Of a stretch of 34,204 nucleotides of DNA, positions 1-7,617 are shown in pieces. The position numbers and the translations under genes were made by a program. The stretch spans positions 1-34,204 of the forward strand of contig NZ_NRRV01000061.1 in the NCBI RefSeq assembly GCF_016583825.1, written 5' to 3'. Origin of the DNA: Thiohalocapsa halophila (GTDB lineage: Bacteria > Pseudomonadota > Gammaproteobacteria > Chromatiales > Chromatiaceae). Each line of letters starts with the position of its first letter. The stretch's first letter is position 1. The notes beneath the pieces are model-generated. The model was not told the origin of the DNA and made no database searches. It saw nothing but the letters and a program-made list of their open reading frames with translations.

Positions 1-356
1 TGCTGCTGCGCGGGACCAAGCGCGAAGACGTCGAGCGCGGTCAGGTACTGGCCAAGCCCAAGAGCATCACGCCGCACACGCACTTCGAGGCCGAGGTGTA
101 TGTGCTGAGCAAGGAAGAGGGCGGGCGCCACACGCCGTTTTTCAACGGCTACCGGCCGCAGTTCTACTTTCGCACCACGGACGTTACGGGCGCCTGCGAG
201 CTGCCCGAGGGTGTGGAGATGGTGATGCCGGGCGACAACGTGAAGATGACCGTGCGCCTGATCGCGCCGATCGCCATGGAAGAGGGGCTGCGCTTTGCCG
301 TGCGCGAGGGCGGTCGCACCGTCGGCGCTGGCGTCGTCGCCAAGATCGTCGAGTAA
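1..356 (+). CDS. tuf: Elongation factor Tu, C-terminal part (5' truncated by window)
   Basis: This is the end of EF-Tu, the GTPase that brings aminoacyl-tRNA to the ribosome. The open frame runs from position 3 without a start, giving the last 117 residues before the TAA at 354-356. It begins at LLRGTKRED, near the end of domain 2, and covers all of domain 3. The hallmark stretches GGRHTPFF, YRPQFYF, GDNVKM and the terminal REGGRTVGAG are intact. The GTPase domain lies outside the window. Only 7 bases separate its stop from rpsJ, so the two genes are very probably co-transcribed, as in str-S10 arrangements. Identity is certain; whether this is the only tuf copy cannot be seen here. Confidence 0.98.
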   Translation, partial: LLRGTKREDVERGQVLAKPKSITPHTHFEAEVYVLSKEEGGRHTPFFNGYRPQFYFRTTDVTGACELPEGVEMVMPGDNVKMTVRLIAPIAMEEGLRFAVREGGRTVGAGVVAKIVE

Positions 357-363
357 ACAGGAC

Positions 364-675
364 ATGGCCAACCAACGAATTCGCATCCGCCTCAAGGCCT
401 TCGACCACCGCCTGATCGATCAGTCCGCGCGTGAGATCGTCGATACCGCCAAGCGCACCGGCGCGCAGGTCCGCGGCCCTGTGCCGCTGCCCTCGAAGCA
501 CGAGCGCTACACGGTGCTGGTCTCGCCGCACGTCAACAAGGACGCACGGGATCAGTACGAGCTGCGCACGCACAAGAGGCTCATGGACATCGTCGATCCG
601 ACGGACAAGACAGTGGATGCGCTGATGAAGCTGGACCTCGCGGCCGGCGTGGACGTGTCCATCCGGCTCAGTTGA
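364..675 (+). CDS. rpsJ: 30S ribosomal protein S10 (NusE)
   Basis: S10 is a 30S head protein and, as NusE, a partner of NusB and NusG in antitermination and transcription-translation coupling. The 103-residue product has exactly the E. coli length and starts MANQRIRIRLKAFDH, with the family motif SPHVNKDARDQYE and the ending DVSIRLS. The ATG at 364 gives the canonical N-terminus; a longer in-frame start upstream lies inside tuf and was rejected. It is the first S10-operon gene here, 7 bases after tuf and 66 bases before rplC. Confidence 0.98.
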   Translation: MANQRIRIRLKAFDHRLIDQSAREIVDTAKRTGAQVRGPVPLPSKHERYTVLVSPHVNKDARDQYELRTHKRLMDIVDPTDKTVDALMKLDLAAGVDVSIRLS

Positions 676-741
676 CAGAACTAAGATCCTCGCGAGGCGG
701 CGTGCACTGAGCGACGCCCCGCGTAGAACGGGAATGCAGAC

Positions 742-1392
742 ATGAGCATTGGAGTAATCGGGCGTAAGGCCGGTATGACGCGCATCTTCGCAGAAGACGG
801 CGCGAGCACCCCGGTCACTGTCATTGAGGTGACGCCCAATCGGGTGAGCCAGGTCCGCACCGAGGACGCCGACGGCTACCGCGCCTTGCAGGTGACCAGC
901 GGCAAGCGCCGGGCCTCGCGCGTGACCAAGCCCATGGCGGGCCACTTCGCCAAGGCTGGTGTGGAAGCCGGCGACGCGCTGCGCGAGTTCCGGCTCGATG
1001 CGGGCGAGGGCGAAGACTTGTCTCCGGGCGCCGAGCTCGGCGTCGACCTCTTCCAGGTCGGGCAGAAGGTGGACGTGCGAGGTGTCACCAAGGGTCGCGG
1101 CTTCTCCGGCAGCATCCGGCGACACCACTTCCGCGGCCAGGACAACAGCCACGGTAACTCGCTCGCTCACCGCGCCCCCGGCTCCATCGGCCAGTGCCAG
1201 ACGCCTGGGCGGGTGTTCAAGGGCAAGCGTATGGCGGGCCAGCACGGCAGCGTGAACCGCTGTCAGCAAAATCTGGAGGTCGTCCGCGTGGACGCAGAGC
1301 GCAACCTGCTCCTGGTCAAGGGCGGTGTGCCCGGGCCCGCCGGTGCCCGTCTGGTGGTCCTGCCGTCGGTCAAGCAGAAGAACAAGGGTTGA
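742..1392 (+). CDS. rplC: 50S ribosomal protein L3
   Basis: L3 is an early assembly protein of the large subunit; its long loop approaches the peptidyl transferase centre. The product has 216 residues (E. coli 209) and starts MSIGVIGRKAGMTRIF. It contains the loop motif GSIGQCQTPGRVFKGKRMAG, including the glutamine that PrmB methylates in E. coli, and VVRVDAERNLLLVKG near the end. The extra length comes from a few small insertions in the N-terminal half. It lies 66 bases after rpsJ and 7 bases before rplD. Confidence 0.98.
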   Translation: MSIGVIGRKAGMTRIFAEDGASTPVTVIEVTPNRVSQVRTEDADGYRALQVTSGKRRASRVTKPMAGHFAKAGVEAGDALREFRLDAGEGEDLSPGAELGVDLFQVGQKVDVRGVTKGRGFSGSIRRHHFRGQDNSHGNSLAHRAPGSIGQCQTPGRVFKGKRMAGQHGSVNRCQQNLEVVRVDAERNLLLVKGGVPGPAGARLVVLPSVKQKNKG

Positions 1393-1399
1393 GGGAGTC

Positions 1400-2002
1400 A
1401 TGCAGCTCAACGCAGCCAATGGCGTGACGGTCGAGGTCTCGGACTCGGTCTTCGGCGCCGACTACAACGCATCCTTGGTGCACCAGGTGGTCACCGCCTA
1501 CTTGGCCGGTGCCCGCGCTGGCACCAAGGCGCAGAAGAACCGTGCGGCGGTGAGCGGCGGCGGCTCGAAGCCGTATCGCCAGAAGGGCACCGGTCGCGCT
1601 CGCGCCGGCACAACCCGCAGCCCGCTGTGGCGCTCGGGCGGCAAGATCTTCGCGGCCGAGCCGCGCAGCTACCAGCAGAAGGTCAACCGCAAGATGTACC
1701 GGGGCGCGGTGCGCGCCATTCTTTCCGAGCTCTCGCGGCTGGGTCGGGTGCATGTGCTGGATGTCCTGGAGCTGGATGCGCCTAAGACCAAGGCGCTGAA
1801 GGCGAAGCTCGACGACCTGGGCCTCGACGAGGCGCTGATCGTCATCGACGAGCACAACGATCATCTGAGCCTCGCTGCGCGCAACCTGCCGCGTGTCGAC
1901 GTGTCGACGGCGCTGCGGGTGGACCCGGTGAGCCTGATCGGGTTCGAGCATCTGGTGCTCACCAAGGCAGCACTGGAGCGGTTGGAGGCGCGCTTCGCAT
2001 GA
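1400..2002 (+). CDS. rplD: 50S ribosomal protein L4
   Basis: L4 binds 23S rRNA, lines the peptide exit tunnel and in E. coli represses the S10 operon through a leader RNA. The 200-residue product (E. coli 201) starts MQLNAANG at ATG 1400, preceded by GAGGGAG as ribosome-binding site. A longer in-frame start upstream lies inside rplC and was rejected. The tunnel loop is present (QKNRAAVSGGGSKPYRQKG and following GRARAG). The stop overlaps the rplW start by 4 bases (ATGA). The S10 leader it would regulate in E. coli is not seen at the tuf-rpsJ junction, so the autoregulatory role is doubtful here. Confidence 0.98.
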   Translation: MQLNAANGVTVEVSDSVFGADYNASLVHQVVTAYLAGARAGTKAQKNRAAVSGGGSKPYRQKGTGRARAGTTRSPLWRSGGKIFAAEPRSYQQKVNRKMYRGAVRAILSELSRLGRVHVLDVLELDAPKTKALKAKLDDLGLDEALIVIDEHNDHLSLAARNLPRVDVSTALRVDPVSLIGFEHLVLTKAALERLEARFA

Positions 2003-2295
2003 ATCAGGAACGCTTGATGAAGGTCCTGCTGGGGCCCGTGATCTCCGAGAAATCGACCTTGGCCGCCGACAGCAGCGGGCAATTCGTGTTCAAGGTTGCC
2101 ACCGACGCGACCAAGCAGGAAATCGGCCGTGCGGTCGAGCTCTTGTTCGACGTAAAGGTGGACAACGTGCGCGTGCTCAACGTCAAGGGCAAACAGAAGC
2201 GCTTCGGTGCCCGCAGCGGTCGCCGTCCGGATTGGCGCAAGGCCTATGTGGGCCTCAAGCCGGGGTACGACATCGATTTCGGCGGCGGCGCCTGA
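1999..2295 (+). CDS. rplW: 50S ribosomal protein L23
   Basis: L23 sits at the peptide exit and docks trigger factor and SRP. The product has 98 residues (E. coli 100) and begins MNQERLMKVLLGPVISEKS; VISEKS is the family signature, followed by the basic loop KGKQKRFGARSGRRPDWRKAYV. The ATG overlaps the rplD stop by 4 bases, which indicates translational coupling. A 26-base gap follows before rplB. Confidence 0.98.
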   Translation: MNQERLMKVLLGPVISEKSTLAADSSGQFVFKVATDATKQEIGRAVELLFDVKVDNVRVLNVKGKQKRFGARSGRRPDWRKAYVGLKPGYDIDFGGGA

Positions 2296-2321
2296 GCGCA
2301 GTCGCACGGGAGTAGACCGAT

Positions 2322-3149
2322 ATGGCTATCGCAAAAATGAAACCCTCGTCGCCCGGGCGGCGGTTCATGGTCAAGGTGACCAGTCCCGAGCTGCATCGGG
2401 GCCCGCCCAAAGAGGAATTGTTGGCGAAGAAGAGCCGCGGCGGCGGTCGCAACAACGCTGGTCGTATCAGCGTGCGCCATCGCGGCGGCGGGCATAAGCA
2501 ACGCTATCGCATCGTCGATTTCAAGCGCCGCAAGCAGGGCGTGCCGGCCACCGTGGAGCGCTTCGAGTACGACCCGAACCGCTCCGCCAACCTGGCGCTG
2601 CTGAAGTATGCCGACGGCGAATGGGCCTATGTGCTCGCGCCCAAGGGATTGAAGGCAGGCGACAGCGTGGTCGCATCCGAGACGGCGCCCATTGCCGTGG
2701 GCAACTGCCTGCCGCTGCGCAACATCCCGGTGGGCACCGAGGTGCACGGCGTGGAGCTGCGGCCCGGCAAGGGTGCGCAGCTGGCGCGCTCCGCCGGCGC
2801 TTCCGTGCAGCTGGTGGCGCGTGAAGGCGATCACGCAACGCTGCGCCTGCGCTCCGGTGAAATGCGCAAAGTGCATGCGGAGTGCCGCGCCGTCGTCGGT
2901 GTGGTCGGCAATGGCGAGCACAGCCTGCGCAAGCTCGGTAAGGCCGGGGCGGCGCGCTGGCGGGGTGAGCGGCCCACCGTCCGCGGTGTCGTCATGAACC
3001 CGGTGGACCATCCGCACGGTGGCGGCGAGGGCCGCACCTCAGGGGGTCGCAACCCGGTCACGCCCTGGGGCGTGCCGACGAAGGGCTACAAGACCCGCAA
3101 GAACAAACGCACCGACGGCGCGATCGTGCGCCGCCGCGGTCGCAAGTAA
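2322..3149 (+). CDS. rplB: 50S ribosomal protein L2
   Basis: L2 is a core large-subunit protein needed for subunit association and peptidyl transferase assembly. The 275-residue product (E. coli 273) begins MAIAKMKPSSPGRRF. It has the OB-fold and SH3-like body and the conserved C-terminal segment VVMNPVDHPHGGGEG, which holds the histidine matching E. coli His229. The basic tail ends RRRGRK. It is flanked by rplW (26 bases) and rpsS (22 bases). Confidence 0.98.
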   Translation: MAIAKMKPSSPGRRFMVKVTSPELHRGPPKEELLAKKSRGGGRNNAGRISVRHRGGGHKQRYRIVDFKRRKQGVPATVERFEYDPNRSANLALLKYADGEWAYVLAPKGLKAGDSVVASETAPIAVGNCLPLRNIPVGTEVHGVELRPGKGAQLARSAGASVQLVAREGDHATLRLRSGEMRKVHAECRAVVGVVGNGEHSLRKLGKAGAARWRGERPTVRGVVMNPVDHPHGGGEGRTSGGRNPVTPWGVPTKGYKTRKNKRTDGAIVRRRGRK

Positions 3150-3171
3150 GAGCAGCTTCGAGGATCAGTCA

Positions 3172-3450
3172 GTGCCACGCTCAATCAGAAAAGGCCCTTA
3201 CATCGACCACCATCTGGCGAAGAAGGTGACCGATGCCGTGGCCCAGAACAGCAAGCGTCCGATCAAGACCTGGTCCAGGCGCTCGATGATCGTACCTGAG
3301 ATGGTCGGTCTCACCATCGCCGTTCACAACGGCCGGCAGCATGTGCCCATCCTGATCAACGAGAACATGATCGGCCACAAGCTCGGCGAGTTCGCGCTGA
3401 CCCGGACGTTTCGCGGCCACGCCGCGGATCGCAAGGCGAAGAAGCGCTGA
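3172..3450 (+). CDS. rpsS: 30S ribosomal protein S19
   Basis: S19 forms the head complex with S13 near the A-site tRNA. The natural start is GTG at 3172, giving a 92-residue protein, exactly the E. coli length, that reads (M)PRSIRKGPYIDHHL. The longer in-frame reading that begins inside rplB is an artefact. Signature stretches KTWSRRSMIVPEMVG and HNGRQHVPI are present, and the C-terminus ends DRKAKKR. Confidence 0.97.
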   Translation: MPRSIRKGPYIDHHLAKKVTDAVAQNSKRPIKTWSRRSMIVPEMVGLTIAVHNGRQHVPILINENMIGHKLGEFALTRTFRGHAADRKAKKR

Positions 3451-3474
3451 GCCGGGACGTTCAGGAGAATCATC

Positions 3475-3807
3475 ATGCAAGCGATGGCGACACTGAAATA
3501 CGCGCGAGTTTCGGCACAGAAGGCACGGCTCGTCGGGGATCAGATCCGGGGCATGCAGGTCGAGCGTGCCCTCAACGACCTGCAGTTCAGCACCAAGAAG
3601 GCGGCGGGCGTGTTCCGCAAGATCCTCGAGTCGGCGATTGCCAATGCCGAGCACAACGAGGGCGCCGATGTCGACGAGCTCAAAGTGGTGGCCGTGCAGG
3701 TCAACGAAGGGCCCACCATGAAGCGCATCCGGGCCCGGGCCAAGGGTCGGGCCACGCGCATCTTCAAACGGACCAGTCACATCAGTGTGACGGTCGCCGA
3801 AGGCTGA
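3475..3807 (+). CDS. rplV: 50S ribosomal protein L22
   Basis: L22 has a globular surface domain and a long beta-hairpin that lines the exit tunnel, a known site of macrolide-resistance changes in other bacteria. It has 110 residues, as in E. coli. ATG 3475 is chosen because AGGAG at 3463-3467 is 7 bases upstream. A second ATG 9 bases later is possible. Motifs seen are SAQKARLVGDQIRG, ESAIANAEHN and the hairpin region NEGPTMKRIRARAKGRA. Confidence 0.97.
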   Translation: MQAMATLKYARVSAQKARLVGDQIRGMQVERALNDLQFSTKKAAGVFRKILESAIANAEHNEGADVDELKVVAVQVNEGPTMKRIRARAKGRATRIFKRTSHISVTVAEG

Positions 3808-3821
3808 GGTCGCAAAAGGTC

Positions 3822-4505
3822 ATGGGACAAAAAGTTAATCCGACCGGCATTCGGCTCGGCATCGTCAAGGACTGGACGTCCACCTGGTATGCCGATTCGA
3901 AGGACTACGCCGACTTTCTGAACAACGATATCGAGGTGCGCAGCTTCCTGAAGAAGAAGCTCGCGGCCGCCTCGGTCAGCCGGATCCAGATTAACCGTCC
4001 GGCCAAGAACGCCCACATCACCATCCACACCGCGAGACCGGGTGTCGTCATCGGTAAGAAGGGCGAAGAGATCGACAAGCTGCGCGCCGAGGTCTCCCGG
4101 CGTATGGGGATTCCGGTGCACATTAGCATCGAAGAAATCCGCAAGCCGGAGCTGGACGCGCAGCTGGTCGCCGAGGGCATCGCGCAGCAGCTGGAGCGGC
4201 GCATCATGTTCCGCCGCGCCATGAAGCGGGCGGTGCAGTCGACCATGCGTGCCGGCGCCGGGGGCGTGCGCGTCAACATCGCCGGACGCTTGAATGGCGC
4301 CGAGATCGCCCGCTCGGAGTGGTATCGCGAGGGCCGTGTGCCTCTGCACACCCTGCGCGCCGATATCGACTACGGCTTCGCGGAGGCGCGCACGACTTAC
4401 GGCATTCTGGGCGTGAAAGTCTGGGTCTTCCGTGGTGAGGTCTTCGAGGGTATGGCCGAAGAGCAGCCGCAGCCGGCCGAGAAGCGCAGTTCACGGAGGG
4501 GATAA
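3822..4505 (+). CDS. rpsC: 30S ribosomal protein S3
   Basis: S3 lies at the mRNA entry channel and contributes to helicase activity. The product has 227 residues (E. coli 233) and starts MGQKVNPTGIRLGI. The N-terminal KH domain carries the GxxG loop as IGKKGEE in the RPGVVIGKKGEEIDKL stretch, and the C-terminal domain has KVWVFRGE. It lies 14 bases after rplV and 3 bases before rplP. Confidence 0.98.
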   Translation: MGQKVNPTGIRLGIVKDWTSTWYADSKDYADFLNNDIEVRSFLKKKLAAASVSRIQINRPAKNAHITIHTARPGVVIGKKGEEIDKLRAEVSRRMGIPVHISIEEIRKPELDAQLVAEGIAQQLERRIMFRRAMKRAVQSTMRAGAGGVRVNIAGRLNGAEIARSEWYREGRVPLHTLRADIDYGFAEARTTYGILGVKVWVFRGEVFEGMAEEQPQPAEKRSSRRG

Positions 4506-4508
4506 AAC

Positions 4509-4922
4509 ATGCTGCAACCGAAAAGAACCAAGTTCCGCAAGCAGCACAAGGGCCGCAACCGCGGCCTTGCGCAGAGCGGCAACCAGGTCTCGTTCGGCGA
4601 GTACGGGCTCAAGGCCACGGGCCGGGGGCGCATCACTGCCCGCCAGATCGAGGCGGCGCGGCGGGCCATTACGCGCAAGGTGCGCCGCGGCGGCAAGCTC
4701 TGGATTCGCCTGTTCCCGGACAAGCCCATTTCCAAAAAGCCCCTCGAGGTGCGCATGGGTAAGGGCAAGGGTAACGTCGAGTACTGGGTAGCGCCGGTGC
4801 AGCCGGGACGCATGCTCTACGAAATCGAGGGCGTGTCCGAGGAGCTGGCGCGTGAGGCGTTCCGGCTTGCCGCAGCCAAGCTGCCGGTGCAGACCAAGTT
4901 CGAGAAGAGGAGCATGCTGTGA
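4509..4922 (+). CDS. rplP: 50S ribosomal protein L16
   Basis: L16 helps position the A-site tRNA in the large subunit. It has 137 residues (E. coli 136), starts MLQPKRTKFRKQHKGRN, and contains the invariant GKGKGNVEYWVAPV. In E. coli a nearby arginine is hydroxylated by the YcfD/RoxA oxygenase; the arginine in EVRMGKGKG is kept. The stop codon overlaps the rpmC GTG start by 4 bases, so L16 and L29 are translationally coupled. Confidence 0.98.
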   Translation: MLQPKRTKFRKQHKGRNRGLAQSGNQVSFGEYGLKATGRGRITARQIEAARRAITRKVRRGGKLWIRLFPDKPISKKPLEVRMGKGKGNVEYWVAPVQPGRMLYEIEGVSEELAREAFRLAAAKLPVQTKFEKRSML

Positions 4923-5116
4923 GCAAAGCGGCCGAATTGCGTGGGCAGCCCCGTGACGAGCTGGAGAAGCAACTGCTCGAGCTGCTGAAAGAACAGTTCA
5001 ATCTGCGTATGCAGAAGGGTAGCGGTCAGCTGAGCCGGCCGTCGCAGTTCAAGGCGGTGCGTCGCGAGATCGCGCGTGTCAAGACGGTGCTGGCGGAGCA
5101 GGCCGCGTCCCAGTGA
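4919..5116 (+). CDS. rpmC: 50S ribosomal protein L29
   Basis: L29 is a small two-helix protein near the exit tunnel, next to L23. It has 65 residues (E. coli 63). The start is GTG at 4919, inside the last codons of rplP. The family motif LLKEQFNLRMQ is followed by a second helix, AVRREIARVKTVLAE. It is followed by an unusually long 82-base gap before rpsQ. Confidence 0.97.
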   Translation: MSKAAELRGQPRDELEKQLLELLKEQFNLRMQKGSGQLSRPSQFKAVRREIARVKTVLAEQAASQ

Positions 5117-5198
5117 GCGCCCGAGTGATCGCCCGAGCGGTCGTCAAGTGATCGATGGCAGCGCCGCAGGCGAGCCAGCCAAGACGGAACACAACAAC
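5117..5198 (+). other. Widened rpmC-rpsQ gap with short repeat
   Basis: Eighty-two bases separate L29 and S17, whereas these genes are usually nearly contiguous. The gap contains CGCCCGAG twice, 13 bases apart. It stays open in the rpsQ frame, so an in-frame GTG at 5148 could give an S17 with a 17-residue extension. Neither start has a strong ribosome-binding site. I favour ATG 5199 because it gives the family N-terminus. Confidence 0.5.
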
Positions 5199-5456
5199 AT
5201 GTCCGAAGATAAAAGCAACCGAGTCGTGAGCGGCCGCGTCGTCAGCAATGCGATGGACCGAACCATTAGTGTACTGGTAGAGCGTCGAGTCAAGCATCCG
5301 CTGTACGGCAAATTTCTGAGGCGGTCCATGAAGCTGCATGCCCATGACGCCGACAACGCCTGCAATCCGGGCGACTGGGTGCGCGTCGAGCAGTGTCGGC
5401 CATTGTCCAAGACCAAGTGTTGGCGGCTGGTCGAGATCGTCGAGAAGGCGCGCTGA
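5199..5456 (+). CDS. rpsQ: 30S ribosomal protein S17
   Basis: S17 is a primary 16S rRNA-binding protein with an OB fold. From ATG 5199 it has 85 residues (E. coli 84), starting MSEDKSNRVVSGRVVSN. It contains DRTISVLVERRVKHPLYGK, the nucleotide-facing part of the fold, and PLSKTKCWRLVEIVEKAR at the end. The frame is open upstream to 5076, but that part lacks S17 similarity. It lies 60 bases before rplN. Confidence 0.96.
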   Translation: MSEDKSNRVVSGRVVSNAMDRTISVLVERRVKHPLYGKFLRRSMKLHAHDADNACNPGDWVRVEQCRPLSKTKCWRLVEIVEKAR

Positions 5457-5516
5457 TCCGCCGGACGACATCGCCGCCGGCATGACAGGACATTTTTGCA
5501 GAGGTAGGTCCCGACA

Positions 5517-5885
5517 ATGATTCAAATGCAAACCCGCCTCGGCGTCGCGGATAACAGCGGTGCCCGAGCCGTGCAGTGCATCAAGGTGCTGGGCGGCTCG
5601 CATCGGCGCTACGCGGGCATCGGCGACATCGTGAAAGTGACGGTCAAGGATGCCATTCCGCGCGGCAAGGTCAAAAAGGGCGACGTCTTCAACGCCGTCG
5701 TGGTGCGGACCCGCAAAGGCGTCCGCCGCCCCGACGGGTCGCTCATCCGCTTCGATGGCAACGCCGCGGTGCTGCTGAACAATCAGCTCCAGCCCATCGG
5801 GACCCGAATCTTCGGCCCGGTGACGCGCGAGCTGCGCAGCGAGCGCTTCATGAAGATCATTTCGCTGGCGCCTGAGGTGCTGTGA
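5517..5885 (+). CDS. rplN: 50S ribosomal protein L14
   Basis: L14 is at the intersubunit face, bridging 16S helix 14, and is the docking site of the silencing factor RsfS. It has 122 residues (E. coli 123), starts MIQMQTRLGVADNSGAR, and carries VKVTVKDAIPRGKVKKG and VLLNNQLQPIGTRIFGPV. It is the first gene of the classical spc operon; no separate promoter could be recognised in the 60-base gap before it. Confidence 0.98.
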   Translation: MIQMQTRLGVADNSGARAVQCIKVLGGSHRRYAGIGDIVKVTVKDAIPRGKVKKGDVFNAVVVRTRKGVRRPDGSLIRFDGNAAVLLNNQLQPIGTRIFGPVTRELRSERFMKIISLAPEVL

Positions 5886-5917
5886 GCGCCGGGTGACTGC
5901 GGGCAGGATTAAGAGCT

Positions 5918-6235
5918 ATGCGCAAGATCAAGGTGGGTGATGACGTCATGGTCATCGCCGGCAAAGACAACGGCAAGCGCGGCACCGTGTTGCGTGTCAT
6001 CGACACGACGCATGTCGTGGTCGAGAACGTCAACGTGGCGAAGAAGCACCAGAAGGCCAACCCCAATCAAGGGGTCGCCGGCGGCATCATGGATAAAGAG
6101 ATGCCGCTGCACGTCTCCAACGTCGGGCTGTACAACCCGAGCAAAGACGGCGCCGACCGCGTCGGCTTCAAGGTGCTCGGCGACGGCCGGAAGGTGCGAG
6201 TGTTCAAATCCGACGGCGAAGTCGTCGACGTTTGA
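5918..6235 (+). CDS. rplX: 50S ribosomal protein L24
   Basis: L24 initiates large-subunit assembly and lies near the exit tunnel. It has 105 residues (E. coli 104). The N-terminal KOW motif reads VGDDVMVIAGKDNGKRG, followed by the loop VAKKHQKANPNQGVAGG and a C-terminal beta domain. It is 32 bases from rplN and 11 from rplE. Confidence 0.98.
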   Translation: MRKIKVGDDVMVIAGKDNGKRGTVLRVIDTTHVVVENVNVAKKHQKANPNQGVAGGIMDKEMPLHVSNVGLYNPSKDGADRVGFKVLGDGRKVRVFKSDGEVVDV

Positions 6236-6246
6236 GTTGAGCAGAT

Positions 6247-6786
6247 ATGTCCAGACTGGCAACACAATACCAGGAGCAGGTCGTCGGCCAGCTGCAGGAG
6301 CGCTTTGGCTACAAGAGCGTCATGCAGGTGCCGCGGTTGGTGAAGGTCACGCTCAACATGGGCGTCGGCGAGGCGATCAACGACAAGAAGATCATGGAGA
6401 ACGCCTTGGGCGACCTGACACGGATCGCGGGACAGAAGCCCGTCATCACGAAGGCGCGTAAGTCGGTGGCTGGCTTCAAGATCCGCGAGGACTGGCCGAT
6501 TGGCTGCAAGGTCACGTTGCGGCGCGAGCGTATGTTCGAGTTCCTCGATCGGCTCATCAACATCGCCATTCCACGTATCCGCGACTTCCGCGGCCTGAGC
6601 CCGAAGGCATTCGACGGCCGCGGTAATTATTCCATGGGCGTGCGCGAGCAGATCATCTTCCCGGAGATCGACTACGACAAGATCGACGCGATCCGCGGTC
6701 TCGATGTCACCATCACGACCACCGCACGCACCGACGACGAGGGCCGGGCCCTGTTGGACGCATTCAATTTTCCGTTTCGGACATAG
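6247..6786 (+). CDS. rplE: 50S ribosomal protein L5
   Basis: L5 binds 5S rRNA in the central protuberance and contacts P-site tRNA. It has 179 residues, the E. coli length. It carries RLVKVTLNMGVGEA, the segment ITKARKSVAGFKIRE, and IPRIRDFRGLSPKAFDGRGN, all strongly conserved. In E. coli the start of this gene is the target for S8 repression; no clear hairpin of that kind was seen at the rplX-rplE junction (11 bases). Confidence 0.98.
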   Translation: MSRLATQYQEQVVGQLQERFGYKSVMQVPRLVKVTLNMGVGEAINDKKIMENALGDLTRIAGQKPVITKARKSVAGFKIREDWPIGCKVTLRRERMFEFLDRLINIAIPRIRDFRGLSPKAFDGRGNYSMGVREQIIFPEIDYDKIDAIRGLDVTITTTARTDDEGRALLDAFNFPFRT

Positions 6787-6794
6787 GTCGAATC

Positions 6795-7100
6795 ATGGCA
6801 AAGAAGAGCATGGTCGCCCGCGAAGTCAAGCGGGCGCGCATCGCAGCGCAGTTCGCGGCCAAGCGTGAGCGGCTGAAAGCCATCGTCAATGATCGCAGCG
6901 CCGAGCCCGAGACCATCGACGCCGCGGTGATTGCGCTGCAAAAGCTGCCACGGGATGCGAGTCCCGCACGCAAGCAGCGCCGCTGCCGTGTCAGCGGGCG
7001 CCCGCACGCCGTCTATCGGAAGTTCGGCCTGTGTCGGAACAAGCTGCGCGAAGCGGTGATGCGCGGTGACGTCCCTGGTGTCGTCAAAGCAAGCTGGTAA
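6795..7100 (+). CDS. rpsN: 30S ribosomal protein S14, zinc-independent type
   Basis: S14 is a head protein needed for late 30S assembly. The 101-residue length and the absence of paired CxxC motifs identify the long C-minus form typical of gammaproteobacteria. It has lone cysteines in RRCRVSGRPHAVYRKFGLCRNKLRE but no zinc ribbon. It ends with the family-typical VPGVVKASW. It lies 8 bases after rplE and is followed by an exceptionally long 108-base gap before rpsH. Confidence 0.97.
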   Translation: MAKKSMVAREVKRARIAAQFAAKRERLKAIVNDRSAEPETIDAAVIALQKLPRDASPARKQRRCRVSGRPHAVYRKFGLCRNKLREAVMRGDVPGVVKASW

Positions 7101-7125
7101 TTGGGCCCGGTGGCACGGGCGATGA

Positions 7126-7155
7126 GCTGATTGCGGCGATAAGCGCCGCAACAGC
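7126..7155 (+). promoter_or_regulatory. Strong hairpin with bulged A before rpsH
   Basis: TTGCGGCG at 7131-7138 and CGCCGCAA at 7144-7151 form a perfect 8-bp stem with loop ATAAG. The stem extends by GCTG (7126-7129) pairing with CAGC (7152-7155) across a single bulged A at 7130. No T tract follows, so it is not an intrinsic terminator. Its place directly ahead of the S8 gene makes it a candidate S8 autoregulatory or processing site; this role is inference. Confidence 0.55.
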
Positions 7156-7208
7156 GCTGAACCGGGTATCGCGCCGAGCGCGGCGGGCTGACCCAAGGAG
7201 TCATATCC

Positions 7209-7604
7209 ATGAGTATGTCGGATCCCATTGCGGACATGCTGACGCATATCCGCAACGGCCAGGTGCGCGGCAAAATCACCATCCGCATGCCGTCGTCGAA
7301 GCAGAAGCAGGCCATCGCCACTCTGCTCAAAGATGAAGGCTATATCAGCGACTTCGCGGTGCAGGACGTCGACGGCAAAGCGCAGCTGGAAGTGCGGCTC
7401 AAGTACTTCCGCGGCAAGCCGGTCATCGAGGAGCTGAAGCGAGTTTCGCGCCCCGGTCTGCGTATCTATCGCGGGCGAGACGAGCTGCCACGCGTGTGGG
7501 CGGGCCTCGGGGTTGCCATCGTGTCCACGTCCAAGGGGCTGATGACCGACCGCCAGGCCCGTGAAGCGGGCCACGGCGGCGAGATCATCGCCTACGTCGC
7601 TTAA
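7209..7604 (+). CDS. rpsH: 30S ribosomal protein S8
   Basis: S8 is a primary 16S rRNA binder and, in E. coli, the translational repressor of the spc operon. It has 131 residues (E. coli 130), starting MSMSDPIADMLTHIRNGQ. AAGGAG at 7195-7200 fits the ATG at 7209. The C-terminal RNA-binding motif reads GLGVAIVSTSKGLMTDRQA. The 108-base upstream gap carries a long bulged hairpin that may be its own control site. Confidence 0.98.
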   Translation: MSMSDPIADMLTHIRNGQVRGKITIRMPSSKQKQAIATLLKDEGYISDFAVQDVDGKAQLEVRLKYFRGKPVIEELKRVSRPGLRIYRGRDELPRVWAGLGVAIVSTSKGLMTDRQAREAGHGGEIIAYVA

Positions 7605-7617
7605 CAGGAGGCCGGGC

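Noticed and set aside
184..1419. A 411-residue minus-strand open frame over tuf, rpsJ and rplC
   Set aside because: It lies antisense to three certain genes and has no protein features.
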